A DNA stretch of 64,000 nucleotides from Rubrivivax sp. (GTDB lineage: Bacteria; Pseudomonadota; Gammaproteobacteria; Burkholderiales; Burkholderiaceae_C), in assembly GCA_027491255.1 (NCBI GenBank), contig JAIXWM010000175.1, forward strand, positions 1-64,000. Reading direction: 5' to 3'. The position numbers were made by a program, and so were the translations under genes. The notes below the pieces were generated by a model. The model did not search any database. It was not told the DNA's origin and saw only the letters and a program-made list of their open reading frames with translations. Positions within the stretch are counted from its first letter, which is position 1. Each line of letters begins with the position of its first letter. Positions 1-8,528 of this stretch are shown one piece after another.

Positions 1-2682
1 CAGGCTGACGGCACCCGTGTCCGCAATCGCACTGCCACCGGCCAGCACCAAAGACCCGGCGCTGACGGTAGTGGCCCCGCTGTAGGTGTTCGTACCCGAC
101 AGCGTCACTGTCCCGCCACCCGTCTTGGTCAGCCCGAAGGCGCCACCGATCGCACCCGACAGCGCGAGGCTGCCGCTGCCACCCACCGTCGCGGCAGCGG
201 TCAGCGTGATGACGCCACTGCTGGCCGCGCCAGCGCCCGTGCCCACCAATGCACCCGCGCCGGCGATCCCAGCGCCGGCCAGGCTCAGGGCCTCGGCGCC
301 GATGTCGACGTTGTCGATTTCCAGCGCTGCACCGTTGGTCACCGTGGTGCCCGCCGCCGAGGTGCCCAGGGCAGCGGTGTTGGCCGCCACCAGGGTCCCG
401 GCGCCGACAGCGGTCACGCCGCTGTAGGTATTGGCCGCCGTCAGCACCGCAGTGCCGCTGCCGGTTTTTGTCAAGTCATGGCCAGTTCCGGAAACGATGC
501 CCGACACAGTCAGTTGAGTGCCACCTACATCGATCGTGCTGCTGGCGCCCATGACGACCGCACCCGCAAGGCTGCTGGTGCCGACCGAGGCGGCAAGCGT
601 TCCACCGTTGAGCGTGACGACCTCGGCGCCGACGGAAACACCTTGCAGATCCAGCGTCGCGCCGCTGGCCACGGTGACACCGCCGGCGGTAGTCCCCAAG
701 CCAGCCGCATTGGCGATGGCCAGCGTACCCGTGCTGACGGTCGTCGCGCCGGTGTAGGTGTTGGTACCCGAAAGCAGCAGCGTGCCGCTGCCGGTCTTGG
801 TCAAGCTGCCGCCCGAGCTGGTGAGCGCGGCAGCCCAGGTGATGTTCTGGCCGTTGGTGTCTATCTTGTAGGCCTGCGCGGCAGCGGTGCTGAAGCGACT
901 GGAATAGTCACTGGTGTTGCTGGCCGAGTGCTGCAGCGTACCCCCGTCAAAGCTGATGGTGCCGCTGCTGCCGATGGCATCTGATGAACCCAAGTTGAGC
1001 GTGCCTGCCGCCAGGAAAGTGCCGCCGGTGTAGGTGTTTGCACCGGTCAAGGTCACTGAACCGTTCCCGCTCTTCGTGAGGCTGCCGCCGCCGCTGAAGA
1101 CGCCCTCGAATTTGTACGCCCCGCTGCTGCCCGCAACGTTCAACTCCAAATGGAGGGCATTGCTGGTGCTGCCGATGGTCACGCCGGCATCGACCTGGAT
1201 TTCGCCGACGGCCTTCAGCGTCAGTGTGGCGTCTGCTCCTGCGTTCTTGACGATGTTGTCCTTGACACGGATATTGCCGCTCTGGTTGCCAGCAACATTT
1301 CCCGTGTCGATGGTGACATTGCTGCCAGACTCCAAGGACGCCACGATGCTGCTGGCGGGGATCACACTGCTGTCGCTGGACGGTACGTAGTTGTCGCTGT
1401 ATGCCGCACCGCTGGGCTGATCGCTGTCGCTGATCGTGATGTCGTAGGGGTCGATGAGCCAGGTCCCCGCATGCCCCTTGGGTGCCGCGGTGGAAACCTG
1501 AGCGGTCTTGGCAATCAGCAGCCTCGATGCCGAGGTGTCGATGAAGCCCCCATCGCCGCCGAGTTCGCCGCCTCTGGCGCTGAGACTGCCGCTGACCTCG
1601 ACGGTGCTCTGGGGGTTGCTCAGGTCCGCGATGACCGTGATCTCGCCGCCCTTGCCTGCGCTGCCCGGCGCGGCGTCGGCGCTGATGCGGCCACTGCTGC
1701 TGATGTTGCGGCTGGCACTCAGGCGGATCACGCCTCCGTGGTCGGTGATGCCGTCGGCCTGCAGGCTGCCGGTATTGCGCACCACGCCGCCCAGGACCTG
1801 GTTGGCCGCCTGAGCGGACAGGATGATCATGCCCCCAGGGGCCTGAACCGCCCTGCCGTTCTCAACCAGAGCGGCGACGGTGGCCGGTGTGACGATGACA
1901 TTGGCCAGGCCACCCTGGCCGTTGATCTGCATCTCAATGGCTTCGCCAGCCGCCAAGGCCACCGTGCCCATGCGGGCAATCACCACACCACTGTTGCGTA
2001 CTTCCGGCGCAAGCAATGCGATGTAGCCCCCCAGACCTGCCGTGAGCGTGCCTTCGTTGATCACCTGACCGGTCGCGCCCTGGCGGCTGAACTTCATCGA
2101 GCCGGCCATGAAGTCGGCATCGGCGATGCTGTGCGTGGTGGCCACCAAGGCCCCCACATCGACCCGCGCCGTCGGCGAGAAGTACACGCCCGCCGGGTTG
2201 CTCAGCACCACCTGGCCGTTCGCGTTGATCTGGCCAAAGATCTGGCTGGCCCGCTCGCCCTGGATGCGATTGAGCAGGACGCTGCTGGCCGAGGGCTGGG
2301 TGATGTTGACCCGTGCCTGCGAGCCGACGTCGAAACTTTGCCAGTTCAGCACTGCGCGCGAACTGGCCTGGTCGATCGTCATGAGCGCACCCGATTGGGC
2401 GATGCTCGCCTGCCCTGCGGCCAACTGGCCGCCGACCGGCAACTGAGATGCCGCCACCGTTTGCGCGAGCAGCACGTCCGGCCAAAACGGTGTCAGCAGA
2501 CCCGCCGCGACCAAGGCAGCGCGCAGGGGGCCGATGGACCAGGACGCCCCAAGGCCCGCGGCCCTCGGGCGTGACGTGCTGCCCACGAGCGCCGACGATC
2601 CGGAGCACGACTTCGCGATCTCGGGAACGACGACGAACGCCGAGATCCGCTTGCTCCAGAGGATGCGATAGATCTTGTTCAT
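1..2682 (-). CDS. Filamentous-haemagglutinin-type secreted adhesin, N-terminal part (3' end outside window)
   Basis: The frame is open from the ATG at 2682 to the window edge (894 codons). Residues 1-18, MNKIYRILWSKRISAFVV, match the extended signal peptide (ESPR) of type V secreted proteins, with a hydrophobic segment and likely cleavage near residue 74 (VLLAQ). Residues about 80-190 form a two-partner-secretion (haemagglutination activity) domain, including NPAGV followed by a VDVGALVATT stretch. A WLIDPYDI motif, typical of large adhesins, lies near residue 408. From about residue 530 there are four copies of a LTKTGSGT/NTYTG beta-strand repeat (PATR-like). The family is exported through an outer-membrane TpsB pore to act at the cell surface. 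No TpsB gene is in the window; it may lie beyond base 1. The Shine-Dalgarno is weak. The C-terminus is unseen, so an autotransporter barrel cannot be excluded. Confidence 0.9.
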   Translation of the reverse strand, partial: MNKIYRILWSKRISAFVVVPEIAKSCSGSSALVGSTSRPRAAGLGASWSIGPLRAALVAAGLLTPFWPDVLLAQTVAASQLPVGGQLAAGQASIAQSGALMTIDQASSRAVLNWQSFDVGSQARVNITQPSASSVLLNRIQGERASQIFGQINANGQVVLSNPAGVYFSPTARVDVGALVATTHSIADADFMAGSMKFSRQGATGQVINEGTLTAGLGGYIALLAPEVRNSGVVIARMGTVALAAGEAIEMQINGQGGLANVIVTPATVAALVENGRAVQAPGGMIILSAQAANQVLGGVVRNTGSLQADGITDHGGVIRLSASRNISSSGRISADAAPGSAGKGGEITVIADLSNPQSTVEVSGSLSARGGELGGDGGFIDTSASRLLIAKTAQVSTAAPKGHAGTWLIDPYDITISDSDQPSGAAYSDNYVPSSDSSVIPASSIVASLESGSNVTIDTGNVAGNQSGNIRVKDNIVKNAGADATLTLKAVGEIQVDAGVTIGSTSNALHLELNVAGSSGAYKFEGVFSGGGSLTKSGNGSVTLTGANTYTGGTFLAAGTLNLGSSDAIGSSGTISFDGGTLQHSASNTSDYSSRFSTAAAQAYKIDTNGQNITWAAALTSSGGSLTKTGSGTLLLSGTNTYTGATTVSTGTLAIANAAGLGTTAGGVTVASGATLDLQGVSVGAEVVTLNGGTLAASVGTSSLAGAVVMGASSTIDVGGTQLTVSGIVSGTGHDLTKTGSGTAVLTAANTYSGVTAVGAGTLVAANTAALGTSAAGTTVTNGAALEIDNVDIGAEALSLAGAGIAGAGALVGTGAGAASSGVITLTAAATVGGSGSLALSGAIGGAFGLTKTGGGTVTLSGTNTYSGATTVSAGSLVLAGGSAIADTGAVSL
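40..1090 (-). repeat. Four degenerate PATR-type repeats inside the adhesin gene
   Basis: The minus-strand protein repeats a pattern of LTK(T/S)G(S/N)GT, then NTY(T/S)G, then GTL. The DNA copies lie near 40-145, 395-480, 725-815 and 1000-1090, so the spacing is roughly 270-340 bases. The best conserved DNA core reads gtaggtgtt(g/c)gtacccg on the plus strand. These match the autotransporter-associated beta-strand repeat and are expected to extend a right-handed beta-helix. Confidence 0.8.
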
Positions 2683-4144
2683 GAATCTGAAGCTAGAAGG
2701 AAGGGCACCGCGGCGGGCACACGTCCGGGATGTGGGATCCGCACGCGGCGGACCGATAGACGATTCCTGAGCGCTTCATCACGACGCTGGGGTCAAGTTC
2801 GAACGGTTGGCAAGCCGCTCGGCCGGACAAGCACAGACCAAAGCAGCAGCCCTGAGGCCCGGTGCCGGCACGACACGCCTGGCCCGTCCGCGACGAAGAG
2901 GCCAGGCTCGCGCCAGACCCTCACCCAGCATCGACCTGCGCCGAGCGCGATTCGGCTCGACTGGTGAAGGAACCGGGTTCCGTCGGCAGCGCGGCTCACA
3001 CCGCCGAGCGCGCAGACGACTCGGCCGACCAAGAGCAGCCAGACCGCACGGCAACGCCCGACGACGGCCGCTGCAGCCAGAAACGCAACGGCCTGAGGCT
3101 GCCGGCACCCGGTCCGGTGCGGCGCAGACCGCATAGACGCACCTCGCGGTTGAACCCGATATCGAGATGTGCAATCCGGATTCCACAGTTTTCAAAGCGG
3201 ATCAGTATGAAATAAATTATTCAACATCTCCATGCCAACAACTCAAAATGATACGAATTAGGGTCAAAAATGTTTTCTCAACTTATTCCCGACATATGTC
3301 GCAATGCCGACGAAAATCAGTCAGATATCGCCAGCATCAAGCTCGACATCGGTGCATATGCACATTTTTGGTGCGTTCTTTCGGCCATATCCCAACTGAT
3401 TCGACGGAACAGCCCGTGCGGCACAGGTCACTCCGTCGGGATCTGCCGGTACCACCGCAGGCGCAAGGCCTCAGGCAGACAAGCCGACGCCGGAAAGCCG
3501 CCACCCAGCGACGACTCGCCCCGCCGCCGGCGACGTGAGCGAGGCCCTTTTCGGCACGGGAACGTCCAGACCTGCGCCTGCGCCAGACCTTCTGTCAACG
3601 AGCCGACAGGATGCAGCCGCCCACGGCAGAAAATAGAACCTTTTTGGTGCATAAATTCCATATTGGTGCATTTTTGAGTGTGAACCTGACAATCCCAGAG
3701 GGCGCGCATGCATTTAGTGCATCTCCCTGTCATCGCGCGGTCATGAGACTGCAGGCCATCGTCACCATCGTCGGAATATCGTCAACCTGAGGCGCACGGA
3801 AATCGACATCGCTGCGCAGCCGGCGCCTCACCGCGCGGCACGGGATCGACCGACCACACGGGCGTCGCCGGCGCGAAGCCTTCGAGCCCCATCATCGCCA
3901 GCCGCGCTGGGCCGCAGGCCGAACGCACGGTGCGGATCTCCTCCACGCAGCAGCGTCACCCCCCGCGCTGAGGAAGTCACCCTCGGCGCGCGGGTACGCC
4001 GCAGGCGAGACAGTCACTGGCCGTCAAGGTGACGCAGGGCACGCCATAAGGCATCCCGATGCGTTATGGTTAACCTGCCGCCCTGCAGGAAGCCCGGGTC
4101 ACCAGCCCGACACGCCGCCCGATACCGGGGCACATCCGCACGCG
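2683..4144. other. 1.46-kb region without a convincing gene
   Basis: Open frames here have Arg/Cys-rich shadow composition and no recognisable domain. Bases about 3160-3730 are clearly more AT-rich than the flanks and contain TTGGTGCAT twice (3644-3652 and 3663-3671), a related TTTTTGGTGCG at 3365-3375 and a TGCATATGCA palindrome near 3353-3362. This part could hold promoters for the adhesin (minus), but it is about 500 bases upstream of that start. Around 3790-3960 a short minus-strand coding-like stretch (GLEGFAPATPVWSVDP) might be a gene remnant; I could not assign it. Confidence 0.5.
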
Positions 4145-7100
4145 ATGACCAACCAGCCACCGAACATCGCCACCAGCCAACCCGAGCGGCCGCGCTGGGG
4201 CCGGGCTGCGCGTGCGCTGGCCTGGGTGCTGGGGGCGGTACTGGCCGTGCTCGCCCTCCCACCCGCGCTGGTGGCGGTGGGCGTGACGGTGGACGCCAGT
4301 CCCTGGCGTGCCCAGGTGGCTGCCGCCCTCGGGCAGGCTCTGCAGCGCGAGGTCCACTTCGACGGGCCGGCGCGCATCACTTTCTCGCTGAACCCCGAAC
4401 TGCAGGTGGGCGGCATCCGCGTGCGCAACCCGGCTGGATTCAGCGAGCCCGATTTCGCCACTTTCGGCGAGGGCCGCTTCAAGCTCGAGTTGCTGCCCCT
4501 GCTGCGCTACGCGCTGCACGTGCGTGACTTCACCGCCCAAGACGTGCGTGTGCGCCTGGAATTGCGAGCCGACGGGCGCAACAACTGGCAGTTCGGCAGC
4601 CCTGCGGCAAGCGGGCAGGCCGGGGCCGCCGCGCCGCAGCAGCCCGTCCCGTCGTCCGAACCGGCGGCGTCATCGGCATCAGCGCCGGCACCCGGTGGCG
4701 CCGCCGCGCCGGCGCTGCGGCGTGAGGATGTCGGTGGTGTGGCCATCGACCGGGTGCAGCTCGAGCGCATCGCGCTGGAGTTCGTCTCGCCCGGCGCGCC
4801 AGTGCGCCGCTTCAGCCTGGACAGCCTGGAAGGCCAGGCGCCCGAAGGGCAAGCGCTGCGCATGCGCATGCGCGGCCAGGTGCAGAACAGCTTCCCCTAC
4901 ACGGTGCAGATCCAGGGCGGCTCGCTGTCGGCGCTGGTGGCCGGGCGTGAGGCCTGGCCGCTGAAACTGGATCTGTCTTTCGCCGGCACACAGCTCGGCC
5001 TGGACGGCAGCCTGCTCGGCCGCCATCCCGATGGACGGGCCGACTTCGGCTTCCAACTCAACACCGCCGACCTGTCGCAGCTCGAGCGCCTGCTGCAAGT
5101 GCGCCTGCCGCCGGTGGGCGAGGTCAGCCTGGCGGCGCGGGTCGGCTGGTCGCCAGGGCGGCTGAGCCTGCGGGATCTGGTCGGACGCGTCGGCCGCAGC
5201 ACGCTCGGCGGCTCGCTGGAGTTCGTCACCTCGGGCGCGGTGCCCCGGGTGTCGGGCGCCCTGATCATGCCGATGCTGGACCTGCAGCCCTTCCTGGCAT
5301 CGCCGGGCGAAGCCGCGCCCGCATCGGTCGAGCCGACGAGCCTGCTCGACACCTACCGCGACTTGCAGGCACAGACCTTCGACCTGCGGCGCCTGGCCGA
5401 CGCCGAGGCCGACCTGCAGCTCCAGGTCGTGCAGTGGCTGAACCTGCCCGGCGAGGTGCGCGACGCCACGCTGGCGATCAAACTCGAGGGGGGACGTCTG
5501 GTCGCGCCGATGAGCGTGCAGGCCGCCGGAGCCCGTCTGCAAGGGGTGGCGGCGGTCGACGCCCGCGCCCCCAGCCCGGTGTTCGCGTTGAGCTTGTCAA
5601 GCCGCGACACGTCGCTGGGCGGGCTGGCCCGGCTGCTGGCCAACCTGAAGGGGCTGGAAGGACAGGTCGATCATTTCTCCTTCGGCCTGAACGCGCGCGG
5701 CGCCACTGTCGGCGATCTCGCGCAAACGCTGGCCGTGGACGTGGCCATCGACCAGGGCCGGCTGTCCTACGGCAATGCGCCGGGCGCGCGACCGGTCCGT
5801 CTGCGCCTGGACGAACTGCGCCTGGGACTGCCGGGCAGCAAGCCGCTGCAGGGCCGGATGCGCGGCGCGCTCGTCGACGAGGCCCTCAGCGTCGACATCG
5901 GCGCCGGCAGCCTGCCAGCACTGGCGCGCGGCGAGCCCTGGCCCCTGACGCTCGACGCCCGCGCATCGGGAGCGCGGCTGCAGGCGCGCGGCCAGGTCGA
6001 GCCGTTGGCACAGGCGCCCCGGGGTGAGCTGCAGCTGAACCTGCAGGCCCCCCGCGCCGGCAGCCTGGCGCGCTGGCTCGGCCTGTCGCCGCAGGCGCAG
6101 GCCCCCTTCGACCTCGGCGCGACGCTGTCGGTGCGGCCCGATCGCGTGCAGTTGCGCGACCTGACTCTCACGCTCGGGCACACGCGCATCCGGGGCAATC
6201 TGGCGCTGGACGGGCTCGGCTCGCCCGGCAAGCGTCCGCTGGCGCGGCTGCAGCTCGACCTGCCCGAAGTCGACGTGGCCGAGTTGCAGACCTTCCTGCA
6301 AACGCCGCCGCCGGCCGCGGCCACATCGCCTTCGCCTTCGCCGCCCCGCGCCGCACCCCTCACACCGCCGGCCGTAACAGCACCCGGGGTGCCCCCGCCC
6401 GACGCACGCACCCGCACGATGCTGGAACTGCCCATCCTGCCGCGCGGCGTCGACCTCAGCGACACGGACTTCGTGTTGACGATGAAGCGCATGCGTCTGC
6501 CCACGACCGAGGTCACCGGCCTGCGCTTCGAGGGCCGGGTGCGCGACGGGCACATGCCGGCCGCGCCTTTCAGCGCCATCGTCGCCGGCACACCCTTCCG
6601 CGGCAGCGCCGCCGCGGACCTGCGCGGCACGCTGCCGCAGGTGGCGCTGGCGCTGCACGCCGATCGGGTGGACGTGGGCGAGTTGCTGCGGCGGCTCCAG
6701 GTGGCCGAGGGCGTCGACGCCCGGGTCGAGGCGCTGCAGGTCGCCGCCGTGCTGCGCGGCTCGAACCTGGGACAAGCACTGGAGCGCTCGCAACTCGAGG
6801 CCGATCTGCGCGGCGGCCGCTGGACGCTGCGCAACCCAGCCGGCCAGCCGCTGGTGGGTGTGGCGCTGGCGCAGGGCCGGCTCGAGGCGATGCCCGGCGC
6901 CCCCCTGGCGCTGCGCCTGGACGGCGCCATCGACGACACGCCGGTCGCCATCCGTCTGGGCAGCGGGCGCCTGGCCGACCTGGCGCGCCCCGGCACGCGC
7001 GTGCCCTTCAGCCTGGCCGCCGAGGCCGCCGGTACACGCCTGGAGGTCGACGGCAGCGTGGCCGTGCCGCTCACCCAGCGGGGCGGCGACTTGACGCTGC

Positions 7101-8329
7101 GCCTGGGCGGACCGCGGCTGGACAGCTTGAACCGGCTCGCCCATGCCGACCTGCCGCCCTGGGGCCCGTGGTCGATGACGGGTCGCTTCGCCGTCACCGG
7201 CCAGGCCTACGAGATGCCGGCGCTGGCGCTGCGCGTGGGCCAGAGCCGGCTCGAGGGGCGCGGCGCCCTGGCCTTCGACGCGCAGCGCCCACGTGCCACA
7301 CTGGCGCTGCGCGCGCCGACGGTGCAGCTCGACGACTTCCGCTTCGGCGACTGGTCACCCACGGGCGCCGGCGCGAAACAGGCAGGCGCGCCGCCGAGGG
7401 CTGCGGCGACGGCTGCAGCCTCGGCGTCGGGCGTGGAGGCGCTGCGGGAGCAGGCGCGCGACGCCGCGCGGCAGGGCCAGCGCCTGTTGTCTCGGCAGAC
7501 GCTGCTGCGCCAGGAATTCACGCTGGACGTCGAAGTCGCCCAGGTGCAGTCGGGACGTGACCTGCTCGGCAGCGGCCGGCTGCAACTGCAACTGAAGGAC
7601 GGACGGCTGACGCTCGCGCCAGCCGAGGTGCGGGTGCCCGGCGGCTCGGCCCGGATGGAGCTGTCCTACGAGCCGCTCCAGGGTGACCAGGCGGTGGCCT
7701 TGACGTCCCGGCTGCGGGTCGAGCGCTTCGACTACGGTGTGCTGGCACGCCGCATCAAGCCCGACAGCGACCTGCAGGGCCTGTTCGACCTGAGCTTCGA
7801 CCTGAAGGCGCAGGCACCGCTCGAGCAGTTGATGCAGCGCGGCAGCGGCCAACTGGATGTGGCCGTCTGGCCGGTCAACCTGAAGGCCGGCGTGTTCGAC
7901 CTCTGGGCGGTGAACCTGTTCGCGGCGCTGCTGCCCACGCTCGACCCATCGAAGGCGTCACGCGTGAACTGCGCGGTGGCGCGCTTCTCCCTGAACGAGG
8001 GCCGACTGCGCGAGGAAACGCTGGTTGTCGACACGACCCGGCTGCGGGCCGGCGGCACGGTGCGCGTGGACTTCCACGACGAGTCGATCGCCGTGAGGCT
8101 GCAGCCGCGGGCCAAGCAGGCGCAGTTCTTCTCGCTGCCGGTGCCCGTGGAGGTCGGCGGCCGGCTCACCGACCCGAAGATCAGCGTCAGCCCCGGCTCG
8201 GCGCTCGGCGCCGCAGCCGGCTTCATCGGCTCTCTCGTCACGACACCGATCCGGCGCATGACCGAGCAGCCGCTGCCGGCCGACGGCAGCGACATCTGCC
8301 GCACGCCGGTGGCGCCTGCCGCGCCCTGA
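4145..8329 (+). CDS. AsmA-family envelope protein
   Basis: The 1394-residue product has a short cytoplasmic N-terminus, one membrane anchor (about residues 22-46, ALAWVLGAVLAVLALPPALV) and a long periplasmic part. The segment after the anchor, with FDGPARITFSLNPELQVGG and RVRNPAGFS, is typical of AsmA N-terminal domains, and the C-terminus (VEVGGRLTDPKISVSP) matches AsmA C-terminal ends. Pro/Ala-rich linkers lie near residues 155-190 and 715-755. AsmA-like proteins are beta-groove proteins linked to phospholipid transport between membranes and outer-membrane homeostasis. The gene stands alone and is convergent with the glycosyltransferase gene downstream. The ATG at 4145 begins the first stretch with a sensible anchor; no strong ribosome site is visible. 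Confidence 0.88.
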   Translation: MTNQPPNIATSQPERPRWGRAARALAWVLGAVLAVLALPPALVAVGVTVDASPWRAQVAAALGQALQREVHFDGPARITFSLNPELQVGGIRVRNPAGFSEPDFATFGEGRFKLELLPLLRYALHVRDFTAQDVRVRLELRADGRNNWQFGSPAASGQAGAAAPQQPVPSSEPAASSASAPAPGGAAAPALRREDVGGVAIDRVQLERIALEFVSPGAPVRRFSLDSLEGQAPEGQALRMRMRGQVQNSFPYTVQIQGGSLSALVAGREAWPLKLDLSFAGTQLGLDGSLLGRHPDGRADFGFQLNTADLSQLERLLQVRLPPVGEVSLAARVGWSPGRLSLRDLVGRVGRSTLGGSLEFVTSGAVPRVSGALIMPMLDLQPFLASPGEAAPASVEPTSLLDTYRDLQAQTFDLRRLADAEADLQLQVVQWLNLPGEVRDATLAIKLEGGRLVAPMSVQAAGARLQGVAAVDARAPSPVFALSLSSRDTSLGGLARLLANLKGLEGQVDHFSFGLNARGATVGDLAQTLAVDVAIDQGRLSYGNAPGARPVRLRLDELRLGLPGSKPLQGRMRGALVDEALSVDIGAGSLPALARGEPWPLTLDARASGARLQARGQVEPLAQAPRGELQLNLQAPRAGSLARWLGLSPQAQAPFDLGATLSVRPDRVQLRDLTLTLGHTRIRGNLALDGLGSPGKRPLARLQLDLPEVDVAELQTFLQTPPPAAATSPSPSPPRAAPLTPPAVTAPGVPPPDARTRTMLELPILPRGVDLSDTDFVLTMKRMRLPTTEVTGLRFEGRVRDGHMPAAPFSAIVAGTPFRGSAAADLRGTLPQVALALHADRVDVGELLRRLQVAEGVDARVEALQVAAVLRGSNLGQALERSQLEADLRGGRWTLRNPAGQPLVGVALAQGRLEAMPGAPLALRLDGAIDDTPVAIRLGSGRLADLARPGTRVPFSLAAEAAGTRLEVDGSVAVPLTQRGGDLTLRLGGPRLDSLNRLAHADLPPWGPWSMTGRFAVTGQAYEMPALALRVGQSRLEGRGALAFDAQRPRATLALRAPTVQLDDFRFGDWSPTGAGAKQAGAPPRAAATAAASASGVEALREQARDAARQGQRLLSRQTLLRQEFTLDVEVAQVQSGRDLLGSGRLQLQLKDGRLTLAPAEVRVPGGSARMELSYEPLQGDQAVALTSRLRVERFDYGVLARRIKPDSDLQGLFDLSFDLKAQAPLEQLMQRGSGQLDVAVWPVNLKAGVFDLWAVNLFAALLPTLDPSKASRVNCAVARFSLNEGRLREETLVVDTTRLRAGGTVRVDFHDESIAVRLQPRAKQAQFFSLPVPVEVGGRLTDPKISVSPGSALGAAAGFIGSLVTTPIRRMTEQPLPADGSDICRTPVAPAAP

Positions 8330-8335
8330 ACGGGC

Positions 8336-8367
8336 CGCCCGCAGACGGCGCCGTCCTGCTGCGGGCG
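8336..8367 (+). terminator. Candidate hairpin after the AsmA gene
   Basis: Bases 8336-8344 (cgcccgcag) pair perfectly with 8359-8367 (ctgcgggcg). The loop contains a further acggcgccgt palindrome. There is no T-tract, so this is at best a weak or Rho-assisted terminator between convergent genes. Confidence 0.35.
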
Positions 8368-8441
8368 CGCAACTCACCTGCAGGCCGTCCACCGCGGTGC
8401 CCTTCGGGTCCTGCAGGCGGTGCCGTCCTGCTGCGGGCGCG
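8350..8441. repeat. 20-bp direct repeat in the convergent intergenic region
   Basis: GCCGTCCTGCTGCGGGCGCG occurs at 8350-8369 and again, identically, at 8422-8441, 72 bases apart. The first copy overlaps the candidate hairpin. No function is assigned. Confidence 0.7.
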
Positions 8442-8528
8442 AGACCGGATGCGCGCCGACCGGGCGGCCCTCAGGCGACTGCGCCGCGCCCAGCAGGCCC
8501 GCGGCCTGCGCCGCCGTGGCGCCCGTGT

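Noticed and set aside
2779-3195. Possible minus-strand gene of 138 codons upstream of the adhesin
   Set aside because: Arg/Cys/Pro-rich shadow composition, overlapping frames on both strands, no ribosome site and no family resemblance.
3790-3960. Minus-strand coding-like stretch containing GLEGFAPATPVWSVDP, perhaps an adenylate-cyclase tail
   Set aside because: It is under 60 codons between stops, has no start or domain support, and the resemblance is too weak to name.
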